From Bathymodiolus brooksi (taxonomy: Eukaryota > Mollusca > Bivalvia > Mytilida > Modiolidae), in NCBI GenBank assembly GCA_963680875.1, contig OY804579.1, forward strand, positions 49,564,536-49,628,535: a stretch of DNA of 64,000 nt, written 5' to 3'. Position numbers and translations under genes: made by a program. Shown here one piece after another: positions 1 through 10,990 of the stretch. Below the pieces are notes generated by a model that did no database searches, was not told the origin of the DNA, and saw nothing but the letters and a program-made list of their open reading frames with translations. Each line of letters starts with the position of its first letter. Position 1 is the first letter of the stretch.

Positions 1-422
1 CCTCGGTCCGTTATCTAGGAGCGCTGGTTGTTCTAAATAGTATTAACAAGTAATATTACCAACAATCTTTATATTCATTATTTAATTTTATACAAGCCTT
101 GATATATTAACAAACGAAGTACGATTTAAAGATTGAATAGATTATTTCCACATTTCTGACTTTGACTATAACATTATGCGTTTTACATGAGTTATTTCCC
201 TTTAATGTGGAAAAGGATCCTATTTTATGCAAAATTCAATGAAAATAAAATAGTTTTCCCCTAAGCTGTTCAAAATGTTAATGTTATCACAACTTGAGAA
301 TTTTCTATTTGTTATTAAAAAAAATGTTCCTTTTGATCGTAAGGGAAATAACTCGTATAGAAAAGCTTAAAAACGTATAATTTTAGAATCAATCTGGGAA
401 TGTGCAAAATGTCTATTTATAT
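1..422. other. AT-rich intergenic DNA, no gene seen
   Basis: AT-rich sequence with no coding frame, RNA gene or repeat that I can recognise. It leads directly into the long palindrome at 423-561. Confidence 0.5.
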
Positions 423-561
423 TATAATGTTGTGTTAGCAATGACTATGCCAATATAGTGGTCAGGGTTGAAGACATAGTGCACGACCCGAAGGTGGAGT
501 GCACTATGTATTCAACCCTGACCACTATATGGCATAGTCATTGCTAACACAACATTATTAT
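423..561. repeat. long near-perfect palindrome (fold-back element)
   Basis: Two arms of about 62 bp are reverse complements with about one mismatch and one single-base indel. They are separated by a loop of about 14 bases (485-498) whose middle reads CCGAAGG. The outermost arm sequence includes AATGTTGTGTTAGCAATG on the left and its complement on the right. No coding potential is visible. It could be a fold-back transposon or a structured non-coding insertion. A second palindrome at 53,744-53,911 shares only the central CCGAAGG/CCTTCGG core. Confidence 0.85.
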
Positions 562-1160
562 TATTATTATGCTGACTGTTATATGTAGACACAATATATT
601 GAGAACTATTACAATAAAGGAGGTCCTGATATTGGTGACTAATATATTGGATCAGGTAGTCTTGAAAGTGTAAGAATATTCTTTGCTTCATTTAAGGCTT
701 TAAAAATATAAACATTTTTGAAGTTTGAAATTTAATTAACAACAATAACAAGCATTAAAAACAGTAACATGAATAATAGACGACTATGATAGATTGACAG
801 ATTGGATCCGGCCCCCCTTACACGTGGACTAGCTATATATAGCTTGACAGACACCTGAAAACCCAACCTTCCCCGCGTGAAACTGGCATAGTAGATGTAC
901 TATTTTCGCATAGCATATCAACGCTATATAATTCTTTGTGATATATGCCAAAATATCGTATGAACTTATATTACAGAAGAAATTTACAGAAAGCATAATA
1001 ATATCAAATATATATCAAATTTTTGACAAAAGATATTCGTCGATGGGAGACTTGAGACAAATGACATAATCAGGATATATAACTAATTGTAAAAACAAAA
1101 TTTTACACGAAAAAATACAAACATCGTATTTTGTGAAAAAAAACCCTGATTTATTTATTT
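562..1160. other. AT-rich intergenic DNA, no gene seen
   Basis: Low-complexity AT-rich sequence. I see no coding frame, RNA gene or repeat here apart from a short ATT run just after the palindrome. Confidence 0.5.
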
Positions 1161-1490
1161 AAAAATGAACCATCATAAGGATTAACTCCAGATAGCTATG
1201 TCAACTCTAGTCATATAACATTATTTAAAAATGAACCATCATAAGGATTAACTCCAGATAGTTATGTTAACTCCAGTCATCAAAAACATTAAAAATGAAC
1301 CATCATAAGGATTAACGCCAGATATGTATGTTAACTCTAGTCGTCAAATACATTAAAAATGAGCCATCATCAGGAGAAACCACAGATCGCTATGTCAACT
1401 CTAGTCGTCAAAAACATTAAAAATGAACCATCATCAGGAGGAACTCCATATGTTTATGTAAACTCTTATCATCAAAAACATTAAAAATGC
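1161..1490. repeat. 64-bp tandem repeat, about 5 copies
   Basis: The phrase AAAAATGAACCATCATAAGG recurs at 1161, 1227, 1291, 1355, 1419 and, degenerate, 1483. The first interval is 66 bp and the others are 64 bp. Later copies carry substitutions. The unit length is not a multiple of 3 and there is no sustained reading frame. A plain minisatellite. Confidence 0.9.
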
Positions 1491-2060
1491 ACGAAAGTTT
1501 AATACTGTTATATACGTAATATCACTTAGTTAATATGGGTAAAATACAATTTAAAGTACACATTTCATATGGATGTCACAATCCTCATTGTTCGGAATAT
1601 TCCACAATGATGGAACGCAAAATGTCAAGATTGTTTTTTGTAATGTAATATGAAAACATTTTTATTTTCGTATTTCATGCCAATACATGTCGAATAAGAG
1701 AGGGGATTATATCTTAAAGAATCATATGTTTTAAAGTTGTTTTAAAACTGTTCCATATGTGTATGGCCTAGACAAAACTATAACATAGTAACCACGTGTT
1801 CTGTTTTAAATAATTTATATTTTATCTAATGACAAGTGTGGATAATTATTCATTATGCATTAATATTACTGTTTATTATATTTTATGTAAATTTTTCGGC
1901 TAATCCATTAAATTCATTGGTCTAGAGCCATGTGGTATTTTTCAGTAATTTTAGTAAACTCCGCCTTTCTTAGCAACGGATGGTATTGTACGCATAGCAA
2001 CGACAATACCACCTGTTGAGACCGAGTTTTAGCGATAATCATATAAGATAGGATACAGTC
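1491..2060. other. intergenic DNA, no gene seen
   Basis: AT-rich spacer between the 64-bp array and the truncated LINE. No convincing coding frame or repeat is seen. Confidence 0.5.
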
Positions 2061-2216
2061 AGACAGTGTATTACATTTGAAAGTAACACTAAAATATTTA
2101 GAGTTTGCCCGAGAGTGTATCCCAACGAAAACAATTACAATACGCGATCGTGATAAACCGTGGTTTAATTCTGGTATTAAAAGAGTAATGAAAATTCGCG
2201 ATTCTCTTGATAAAAA

Positions 2217-3332
2217 ATGTGCAAACAGCCGAATATTAATAACATATGCAAATATAAGGTTCAAAGGAATAAAGTTAATAACATGATTATCCATGCAAAG
2301 CAACAGTTTTTTCTTAATTCAAACGACTTTCTTGACGAGAATTCGTCAGATCCTAAGTTATTTTGGTCTCTTGGTAAAAAGCTAATGGGCAATGTTGGTC
2401 GTAGTTGTACGATGCCATCCCTTTTAGATACAGAAAATGATATTTTATATGTCGATGATACTGATAAGTGCAACCTCCTCAACAATTTCTTTTGTTCCAT
2501 ATCAAATGTGGATGATAATAACTGTAATCCACCTAACTTAGAGTTGAGAACAAATTCAAAGTTAGCTATTATAGAATTTACAATTAAGGAAATTTCAGAT
2601 ATATTAAAGTCCCTAAATATAAAAAACGCCTCCGGGCACGATTTGATTAGTCATCATATGTTAAAAAAAAACACAACCAATACTGTTGGTATACCTATTA
2701 AAATTATATTTGATTATTCCATACAAACTTCTACTTTTCCGGACCATTGGAAATTAGCTAAAGTTATGTCATTATTTAAAAATGGCAACAAGTCCTTAGT
2801 ATCCGACTATCGATCTATATCCCTACTTAGCTGTGTGGCAAAAACATTTGAAAGAGTGGTTTTCAAGCATGTATCTAATTATTTTTTAGGCAACATATTG
2901 TTATGTAAATATTTATCAGGTTTTGTACCAGGATGTTCAACAGTACATCAGTTAATTGAAATATTTCATAAAATATGTATATCTCTAGATAAAAAATATT
3001 TTTTTTGTTCAGTTTTTTGTGATATATCGAAGGCATTCGATAGGGTGTGGCATAAAGGTCTTACTGAAAAGTTAAAATCTGAAGGTTTAAGTGAAAGTTT
3101 AGTTAAATGGTTTCAAGATTATATTTCTAATGGGAAACAAATTGTGTTCATTAATAATTCAGAGTCACGGATAGGGTTACTTAAAGCTGGTATTCCTCAG
3201 GGTTCAGTGTTGGATCCTTTACTTTTTCTGATATACATCAATGATATTTCTGATCATTTATCTAGCTTGGTAAGACTATTTGCAAACGATACTTCATTAT
3301 CCTCCTTTACTTTTTCTGATATACATCAATGA
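2217..3332 (+). pseudogene. LINE reverse transcriptase fragment
   Basis: This frame contains the RT core in order: SGHDLIS (finger/motif 1), DYRSISLLSCVAKTFERVV where intact elements usually have YRPISLL, SGFVPGCSTVHQL where SGFRPG is usual, DISKAFDRVWHKGL (motif A with its Asp), GIPQGSVLDPLLFLIYIND (motif B) and finally LFANDTSL. The usual motif C is FADD, so here the first catalytic Asp is Asn in both duplicated copies. Its start continues a frame-shifted upstream block (from 2,077). It ends where an 88-bp direct duplication changes the frame. It is therefore a dead copy on three grounds: truncation, an active-site change and frameshifts. Confidence 0.85.
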
Positions 3333-3390
3333 TATTTCTGATCATTTATCTAGCTTTGTAAGACTATTTGCAAACGATACTTCATTATCC
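3215..3390 (+). repeat. 88-bp tandem duplication inside the RT frame
   Basis: The segment beginning TCCTTTACTTTTTCTGATAT occurs at 3,215 and again at 3,303 (offset 88 bp) with almost no divergence. It covers RT motif C. Because 88 is not a multiple of 3, the duplication terminates the upstream frame and shifts the continuation (3,280-3,531) into another frame. The low divergence means the duplication is younger than most other damage in this LINE. Confidence 0.9.
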
Positions 3391-3710
3391 TATTCATCAA
3401 CTAACCTACTTCAAATTGAAAGAAAATTAAATTCTGATATGAATATATTAAATACATGGGCTGAGACATGGTTGGTAAAATTTAACCCACAAAAGACAGA
3501 ATTTGTCATCTTTAGTAATAAAAAAAAATAGACCAAGTAAACATTCTTTTTAATGGTGAGAATATTAAACAGGTATAATATCATACTCATTTAGGTGTTT
3601 GTCTTTCTAGTAACTGTAAATAGTGTTATCATATTAACAACACATGCCAAAGGGCGACCAAACGAATACACATTTTACGAAAACTAAAATACTTATTAAG
3701 TCGATCCCAT

Positions 3711-3896
3711 TTGAGTAAGATTTATAAAACATATATTTTACCTATATTAGAGTATGGTTGTGAACTGTGGGATGACTGTTGTATTCGTGATACCCACAAA
3801 ATAGAATGTTTGCAACTTGAAGCAGCAAGGATTGTAACGGGTCTACATATTTATTATAGTGCTGAAAGTTTATATTTTGAAACTGGGTGGTCATAA
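3711..3896 (+). pseudogene. LINE RT connection/thumb fragment
   Basis: The encoded segment includes IYKTYILPILEYGCELWD, the typical post-palm segment of animal LINEs, followed by HKIECLQLEAARIVTGL. It follows stops at about 3,531 and 3,620 and ends in another stop. It belongs to the broken element above. Confidence 0.8.
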
Positions 3897-4183
3897 TTGG
3901 AAGACCGTCGGAAGTCTAGGAAACTCAATTTATTTGATAAAATTGAAAATAATATGGTTCCCACATACTTATCTGACTGTTTGCCAACTACTATTTGAGA
4001 AACAGTAACATACAATCTCCGTAATAATGATGACTATCGCACTCAGAGGTGTCGTCTGCAAACTAGTTCCAAGTCTTTCTTTCCTTCCACTATAAAGTTG
4101 TGGAATTCCTTACCTGATAATGTAAAATTTCTACTCACTTTTTCCAAATAAAAAAAAAAAACATTCAGCCTGTCCAAATTCCG

Positions 4184-4540
4184 GTGGCTTCATTTTACAA
4201 TATTGGCGATAGGAAAAGTAACATAATACATACTAAGCTAAGACATAGATGTAGTGGCCTTCATGCCGATTTATTTAGAGTAAATTTGAAGAATGATCCA
4301 TGTTGTGTATGTGGTCATTTATTTGAGGATGTTATTCATTTTTTACTTGAATGTCCACGTTATCAACACGATAGAATTTCTTTGTTTAACTATTTTAATA
4401 AAATTGTTCCCATCTCTATAGAATATATACTCTTTGGATGTAACGAAATTAGTGAAGATTTGAATACTTTATTGTTTAAATCAGTGCAAAATTTATTCGA
4501 CAAACTTGTAGATTTAATAATTAATTATCCCCAACCGTGA
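4184..4540 (+). pseudogene. LINE C-terminal cysteine-rich segment
   Basis: The frame carries LRHRCSGLHADLFRVNL followed by CCVCGHLFEDVIHFLLECPR. This is the Cys/His segment commonly found after LINE RT domains (R..C..L..HLF, then CxxC...H...C). It is separated from the upstream RT pieces by stops and a short A-run at about 4,151-4,162. The stop at 4,538-4,540 is followed by a 3' non-coding tail of about 250 bp. Confidence 0.8.
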
Positions 4541-4960
4541 TATTATCTCAACACAATTTATTAGTTTTACCCCCCTCCCTCCTTTTTTTCTGTTAAATAT
4601 TAAAACAATATTTAATATGTATGCTTAGTTTGACATGATTTTGCTTAATTTACTAATTATAATTGATATAGCCTGTACATTTGCTGTCATTTGATTTGTT
4701 TTGTTTATGCTATTAATGTATTTGTATGGAGAGGGACTAGTAAGTTGTAAAAACTTGTTCCAATCCAATTGTATATATATATTGACAATAAAATCATTAT
4801 AAAGTAAGTAACACTTGCACGTTGATATAGTTGTTAAAATTCTATTGTTCTGTTTATTAAAATGTTGAAATATACTTGTTAAGCAACATTATTAAGAAAA
4901 AACTGGTAGAACGTGCTAATGTGGGTTACGGGTCACTGTAATCGGGCGGCTGTATCGAGA

Positions 4961-5250
4961 AACAGATATGGTGTTGAGAAAACGGTTGATACTCATAAAA
5001 TATTGATAAATGCAATAACATTTTATGTTTGTCTTCAAGAAATATGATAGACAAAACCATGTGTGAAGTTTTATGACGAAATAGCTCCGATTTCTATGTT
5101 AATTTAACAGATATGGTGTAGAAAAAACGGTTGATACTCATAAAATATTGATAAATGCAATAAAATTTTATGTTTGTCTTCAAGAAATATGATAGACAAA
5201 ACCATGTGTGAAGTTTTATGACGAAATATCTCCGATTTCTATGTAAATTT
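4961..5250. repeat. 145-bp tandem duplication
   Basis: AACAGATATGGTGT begins at 4,961 and again at 5,106. The two copies (145 bp) are nearly identical and run to about 5,250. No coding meaning is seen. Confidence 0.85.
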
Positions 5251-5463
5251 ACGAGTTGAAGTGGGGAAACACCCACAGGTAATATTAGCGATGTATTTTT
5301 ATCTTGGACAAGAATAATGAGCGTCCTGATCAGTTGGATGACCGATTTAAAACACACTGACTCCGCATGGTAAAAAGATGCATGTAAAAGAAATCTATGT
5401 TATATTTATTCATTTGTTTGATTCTGGAATTTTACATTTAAATAAATGTTATGTTTCGACAGT

Positions 5464-5870
5464 TTATAGTTCTGTATATCGGATCTTTACCAAACTTGGC
5501 CACATGATTCCCCTGTGGAAGGGAAAGAACTCTATTTATTTTGGGGTCATTAGGTCAAAGGTCAAGGTCACCATTACTTTAAATATATTGTTTGACAACA
5601 AGGTCGTTTCCGCACGATAACTTTAGTTCTGTATATTGGATCTTTACCAAACTTGGCCACATGATTGTCCTCTGGAAGGGGAAATACCCTATTTATTTTG
5701 GGGTTAATAGGTCAAAGGTCAAGGTCACCGTTAATATAAATATAATTTTTGACAACAGGATCGTTTCCGCACGATAACTATCGTTCTGTATATTGGATCT
5801 TTACCAAACTTGGTCACATGATTCCCATGTGGAAGGGGAAGAACCCTATTTATTTTGGGGTCATTACCAT
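5464..5870. repeat. 157-bp tandem repeat, 2.6 copies, carrying AGGTCA half-sites
   Basis: TTCTGTATAT recurs at 5,470, 5,627 and 5,784, exactly 157 bp apart. Copies 1 and 2 include a cluster of nuclear-receptor-type half-sites, AGGTCAAAGGTCAAGGTCA, at about 5,552-5,570 and 5,709-5,727. In copy 1 a GGGTCA precedes it at 5,545. The third copy is broken just before this cluster. The short open frames through the repeats are side effects. The sequence type resembles a dispersed repeat known from many marine invertebrates, but no transposon ends are visible. Confidence 0.85.
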
Positions 5871-6510
5871 TATACTGTTTGATAATTTATATAGACGTGC
5901 GTATTTTGTGATGCACACATTTTTTGTTATATGTAAAAAGACATCAATCGAAAATGTCCGATTTTTTACACGATGGAGGAAAAATTTTAAATAGTTGTAT
6001 ATATTAAGACATATATCTTATATAATGTATGCCATAATGTTCTGTATCTGATTATGACACATCGGTTTAGTGATGAGCAAAAAATATTTTTTTTATTTTG
6101 CATTTAAATGCATGCTCTTTACAAATAATCAAAAACATTCTTTATGAATTTGGTCATTAAAAATCAGATTAAATCATAGCAGTTTTGTAAAAGATCATGT
6201 GTTTATATTTTCGACCTATCTTCAGTATTTGTATTGTTCTATTGGCTTTAATAAGATTGTAAAAACAGATAGCCTACAATTCACTATTGGCGTTATTTAA
6301 GTATGTTAGTATGTAACTCTTTGAATGTCTAATTAAGTTAATATGTTATATTAAATATGGTGTAAAAAGAAAACGATTATAACAGCATAATTTGAAATAT
6401 AATATCATTAAAACATGTTATTTAGAATGAAGTTTTTTTTTAATAATATGTACACTTTTAGTTGGCATTGCAGGGCATGTCAATTCAGGCAGTTTATTTT
6501 CTTGTTTGGC
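5871..6510. other. intergenic DNA, no gene seen
   Basis: AT-rich sequence without a convincing gene, RNA or repeat structure. Confidence 0.5.
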
Positions 6511-6838
6511 TGTGTCACAAATGACCACGGGTATGTTCCACTTGTCGTAATCACTTACCAGTCCTTTCCTCATTCATGAGTTATCATCGGGTTTGTAACT
6601 AGATTAACACGACGTGTGCCACTAGTAGAGCAGGAAGTGCCTACCCTTCCGGAACACCTGAATTCACTCCCGGTTTTTAGTGGGGTTCGTGTTACTCGAT
6701 CTTTAGTTTTATGTGTATGTTTTGTAGATCGTTATTTGTCCTATTTTCCTTTTTCTTTTTGCCATTGTGTTGTCTGTTCTTCGATTTACGTATTGTGATT
6801 ACCTCCCTTTGATATCTTCAAGCTCTTCTTGGAACATA
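6511..6838 (+). mobile_element. 3' tail fragment of the YIDD-RT retroelement
   Basis: This sequence (CACAAATGACCACGG, then CCCTTCCGGAACACCTGA, then GGGGTTCGTGTTACTCGAT) matches the DNA directly following the RT fragment at 11,408-11,768. It is therefore best read as the 3' non-coding tail of that retroelement, inserted alone by 5' truncation. The 60-residue open frame inside it is incidental. Other copies in this window are listed separately. Confidence 0.7.
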
Positions 6839-6909
6839 TATGTCACCAGAATGAACTTAGCAGGTCATAGCTTCTTATATTGAGTTCTAAAAGCGACATT
6901 TTTCAAATG

Positions 6910-7030
6910 TGAAGGAACTGCATACCCTTCCGGAGCACACAAGTTCATCCCCAGTTTAAGTGAGGTTCGTGTGTCTCAATCGTTAGTTTTCTGTGTAGTA
7001 TTTTGTTGATCATTCTTTGTCCTTGAACAG
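6910..7030 (+). mobile_element. partial, diverged copy of the retroelement tail
   Basis: A shorter, more diverged version of the preceding copy, recognisable by GAAGGAACTGCATACCC, CTTCCGGAGCACA and GAGGTTCGTGTGTCTC, in the same order and orientation. Confidence 0.6.
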
Positions 7031-7283
7031 TCAATCTCATTTAAACAGTGCATATAGGGTGCTATGGTTGTAGAAATAAAGATATCATATTTTGTGCTTG
7101 ATAGTTTTCATTTCTAGTTAAGAAATAATGAAATATTGCAATTCCAGAATATTTTCAACATAGCTTTTAGCATTTTTCTGGACTCGATATTTGGATAGAG
7201 TGTTCCAACTACCTAAAAATCAACAAAAATTCCTACGTTACAGACAACATAGCAAACGAATATCAGAAGTAGTTCTATAAATC

Positions 7284-7512
7284 TGGGGTCCGTTGTTGAA
7301 CTTGTGATTAAGCTAATCATATGATTAGCCATAATTACATGATTCATTCCTAATCACATAATTACCTAATTCAATGATTAGATATGATTAGTTAATACAT
7401 TGATTAAAAAAGAGTGCAGCAACAAAATTTAATCATTGCATTAGCTAAGTATGTGATTAGGAATGAATCATGTAATTATAGCTTAATCACAAGTTCAACA
7501 ACGGACCCCCAG
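7284..7512. mobile_element. MITE of about 229 bp with 30-bp terminal inverted repeats
   Basis: The ends are near-perfect inverted repeats: CTGGGGTCCGTTGTTGAAC at the left and the complement of CTGGGGGTCCGTTGTTGAAC at the right, extending about 30 bp. Sub-terminal parts are also inverted, around GATTAGGAATGAATCATG. The interior is non-coding and AT-rich. A target-site duplication is not clear. It is a non-autonomous DNA transposon, with the superfamily not determined. Confidence 0.8.
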
Positions 7513-8021
7513 TACTCTACAACAGACAGATGAGTTACAGTCAACGTAGGAAAATTGATTATAGCGAAAAATATTGACCTCTGTAGGCAATATTCATCCA
7601 GTTTGAAAGGAATAGGCTATAAAATTCTCTTTTTTTCTAGCTACACAGTAAAAATAGTTTCCTCTACATTCTCCATCTATGTCTTGATCGTGTTTTAGTA
7701 TGAATATCATTGATTCTCAAGTTAATACCATCTTTTCAAAGGAGTGTGTACAAGTTTCATAAAATTTCATTAATTGTCAGAAAATGTGAATGTGCTTTTC
7801 ATAATTTTGTAAATTGGCAATTCATGTCGTTGGTAACGTAAGAATCACCTTTCAACATTAAAATCCTTTTTCTATCGAAAGTGACATGTTCATGTTTTAT
7901 GATTAGCAAAACAATTATAGACGTAAAAAAAACACATCCCACATTTAAATTAAGTTCTGTGAAATACACAGCAGCAAGATAAAGCCATAGATAATATGAT
8001 TATGTATCTGTCATTTGAAAT
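7513..8021. other. intergenic DNA, no gene seen
   Basis: AT-rich spacer between the MITE and the end of the minus-strand pseudogene. Nothing recognisable. Confidence 0.5.
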
Positions 8022-10614
8022 TCATTTGCGTTTTTTTAACTGCTCTTCAATTTCGGCAACACTTTCAATAACAAAGATTATTCTGCTTCTTCCTGTTGCC
8101 TTTGGTTCCTCTACTTTGCAAAGGACGCCTGAGCGCTTAATCCATATCTCATCCGCCGGTTGAGTCATATAAAAGTTATTTTCCCTCTTACATTTGTCAT
8201 TGACATGAACGAAATGTATACTGTCATCATCTGATTCGTCTATGTCCTTTACCTGACCAACAAACCATGACTTTTGCTGCTGATTGTCATCGCAGTAAAT
8301 TGCAGTTACATGGTCCCCTACTTCGACATCGATTTCGACTTGATATAAGCTATCACCATCGAGTTCTATTCCATTTCTGACATCGTCCTCTCGAGATTCC
8401 TGATTGTCCACTGACGGAGTTTCAATTTCGTCTTGAAATCTGACGATAGGTTCTTCCCAACCAGGACAGCTTTGTCGAAATTTACCTGCAACAAAGCAAC
8501 CGTCATAAAAACAAGAAGAGATCTTCGTGGCAACACGATTCTCATCGACAGGAAAAACAGAATGGATGTTCATGGTACCTTTGACAGCTTTTAACTTTTG
8601 GCTACGTATTTCCGAGTCGGTCCTCTGTGGTGACAAACACAAATTTGATAGCACACTCGGAGCAGGAATTTGCCCAAGAGTAAAATCCGTGTGCGTCTTG
8701 TATAATTTGCTTTTCTCTTTTCACAGCTCCGTCTGCCATTCTTTTAACAAAAGCTCCTATGCCATCGCATGGGCCCTTCCCATGTCCTGCTTCAAAGAAT
8801 TGCCACTTTGCGGCTATTCCAAGTAAATTAATGTGATTTGCGATCATTCCGAATACAAATGTATATATGTATTTCGATATTGACTGGTTGGGCTATCTGT
8901 AGCGTAATGTATACAGCTCATCATGAGAACCATTTCTTGTAGCATTGGAATTAGATTTTTGATAAATGCGTAAACTGCAGATGCTGTATGACTTAGTTCG
9001 TCCGAGATAAAGGCAAATGATTTGTGTTTAAGAACTAATTGATTGTTTTCCTCTTTCTTAATGTAGGCCACCACAGGATGAACCGTGACCATACTTTGAT
9101 TCCAGTATGCACTTTGTACTTCTTTCATGTTTGTACACGTATAATTTTCAGAGAAGTCCATTGGTGCAACCACATGCCCAAATGTCAGATTCTCCTTCAG
9201 CTGCCTTATTTCAGTGTACTGGTTGCTTACTTATTGGATATCCTCTCTAAATATGTGTGCATGGTGTCAATGAAGATTAGTTTGAATTCTTCTTTGGGAA
9301 TATCTACCATAACAAGATTCATCTTCTTTTTACCATCCCCTATTTCTGCTCGTTTCCAAGTTGAATACTTGACATTTCCTTCCTCCAACGAATCAATCAT
9401 AGTTAGTACCTGTTCATCTGAATGATTCCTGAAAAATGCAATTGCATTTTTCATTTCACTTGAGCCTCTTGTTTGACTTAATTGGAGAACCTTTAACATG
9501 AGTGTCATATTCTGGTGCTTCAAACACAAACATGTCCTCCTTGCCGAGAAAGAAACCGGTAAAATATAAGTGGGTCGACATATGAAAAATGTTGATCTGC
9601 TAACTTTAGCATTTGGGGACTCAATCAGGAATTTGTCGTACGCATCGTCCAAATAATCGTTCAAAATTCGTTTGGCCTTCATTGTTCCGTCGACTATGTT
9701 GATCCCTTGCTTGTTTGGATGGACAGTGTTATTGTCACAACGTTCCAGAAAATGCACAATACTTTCTCGATATAGCCCATGTTCTTTCAGTGAACGCCTT
9801 CGTTTTCCTTGTTTCAATATCTTTTCCTTGACCTCAGCCATTCGATTGCGACATAGCCCCAGTTCGGATGACACTTTTCTGAAAAACCTATATTTCTTAA
9901 GTATTTTGCCACCTATGATAAGTTCGACAGCTTTCTTTGTCCTCTTATCTTTCGTTTTCAGGGCGTTCTTGATTTCTTCATTCAGGGTGTATGCCATAAT
10001 CAAATTATTTCTAAGCTTTGCTGCCTTGAATGGATTAATACCAGCCTCTAGTAGATCCTGTCTAGATATTATCCTAGGAGTTTGCTGCCTTGAATGGATT
10101 AATACCAGCCTCTAGTAGATCCTGTCTAGATATTATCCTAGGAGTTTGCTGCCTTGAATGGATTAATACCAGCCTCTAGTAGATCCTGTCTAGATATTAT
10201 CCTAGGAGTATCAGGTGTATTTTTGTTTACCTTTTTGGTTTCTCTTTGCAGTTTTCTCTCAAGAGCCTGATACATATTCTTGTACTTTTTTAAGCTTCGG
10301 CGTAAAGACATGATATGCTTATTTTACTTTGTAATTGTATTTCTGACTCTTGCCTTTCCACCCTTTCCTCTGCCTGGAAAACCGAACTTCAAAACCAATG
10401 TGTGTTTGGCCACCTCCCTTTTGCGTTCTCTCATTTTTCTATTTGAAATCAGCCTTATTACATGTGTCTTCTTTCTGTCACTTCTAGAAAGCTCACTTGA
10501 TGCGATATAATACTTCTTGACCCTTTCACGTTCCTTCTGTAGATATTGAGACCCCTCTTTCTGTTTATTTCTCTCACGGTAGGCACGCTGAATTTCCGCC
10601 CGTGTTTTACTCAT
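8022..10614 (-). pseudogene. broken transposase-like gene (DFSENY / GHGKGPCDGIG family)
   Basis: Five successive minus-strand frames read as one decayed protein of roughly 800-900 residues. Order from the N-terminus: a basic segment starting MSKTRAEIQRAYRERNKQ (10,614-10,324); a second basic piece near 10,310-10,210 interrupted by a triplicated 64-bp segment; a middle segment (10,003-9,227) with the Cys-rich TCLCLKHQNM; a core with DFSENYTC, QSAYWNQ, SDELSHTAS and TDSPTSQYRN (9,173-8,844); then FFEAGHGKGPCDGIG (8,847-8,602); then an acidic C-terminal part (8,654-8,022). The two Asp blocks and the Glu of FFEAGHGKG could be a DDE-type triad; this is inference. I recall similar proteins as repetitive unnamed families in invertebrate genomes. 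Frame breaks show this copy is dead. Confidence 0.65.
10017..10208 (-). repeat. 64-bp segment triplicated inside the pseudogene
   Basis: TTTGCTGCCTTGAATGG occurs at 10,017, 10,081 and 10,145, with essentially identical 64-bp copies. On the minus strand one copy encodes SRQDLLEAGINPFKAA, a segment of the pseudogene protein. The expansion shifts the frame and helps explain the loss of function. The copies look young. Confidence 0.9.
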
Positions 10615-10779
10615 GATGGACAGTAATTAGGGATATGTAATGGAAAGTTAAAACACTTTGATAACATGTGCGATGTTGATAGATGGACTGACGTTATACA
10701 TCGATGAAATACATAGAAACTTCTAACTCTTCCATGTAACCACTCTGCATTACCATTTGTTGTTCAATGTTTTTTCGAA

Positions 10780-10990
10780 AAAAAGACAGACAATACAATG
10801 ACCAAAAGGAAAAAGGACACCCAATTATGAACAAAACACAACACAGAAAGCTGAATATCGCGTAAGGTTAACTCAGGTCCTCCGGAAGGATAAACAGTTC
10901 CTACTCCACATACACCCGTCGTGTTACTCTTGTTGCAAACCCGATGATACACATGTAAGTCATGAATTTGGAAAGCAAGGGATTACGATT
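10780..10990 (-). mobile_element. retroelement tail fragment, reverse orientation
   Basis: Reading the minus strand gives the same order as the 6.5-kb copy: the CACGACGGGTG-type block, GGAGTAGGAACTG, CTTCCGGAGGACC, then the CATTGTATTGTCTGTC end. Diverged but collinear with the other copies. Confidence 0.6.

Larger units (their letters stand above)
2060..4800 (+). mobile_element. 5'-truncated, broken non-LTR (LINE) retrotransposon
   Basis: A decayed LINE coding for the end of the linker, a reverse transcriptase and the C-terminal cysteine-rich segment. The endonuclease domain is absent, so the insertion is 5'-truncated. Coding blocks lie at about 2,077-2,286, 2,217-3,332, 3,280-3,531, 3,711-3,896 and 4,184-4,540, separated by frameshifts and stops. 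The first block has the KPWF motif typical of the region before LINE RT domains. The 3' part is non-coding and ends near 4,790 with GACAATAAAATCATTAT. Overall it is closest in style to jockey/CR1-type elements, but I cannot place the clade without a tree. It is not functional. Confidence 0.85.

Noticed and set aside
6616..6798. 60-residue open frame as a small secreted protein
   Set aside because: It lies wholly in a dispersed retroelement tail, and the matching frame in other copies is broken or different.
10764..10952. 62-residue minus-strand frame with a hydrophobic end
   Set aside because: It lies inside the reverse copy of the same retroelement tail.
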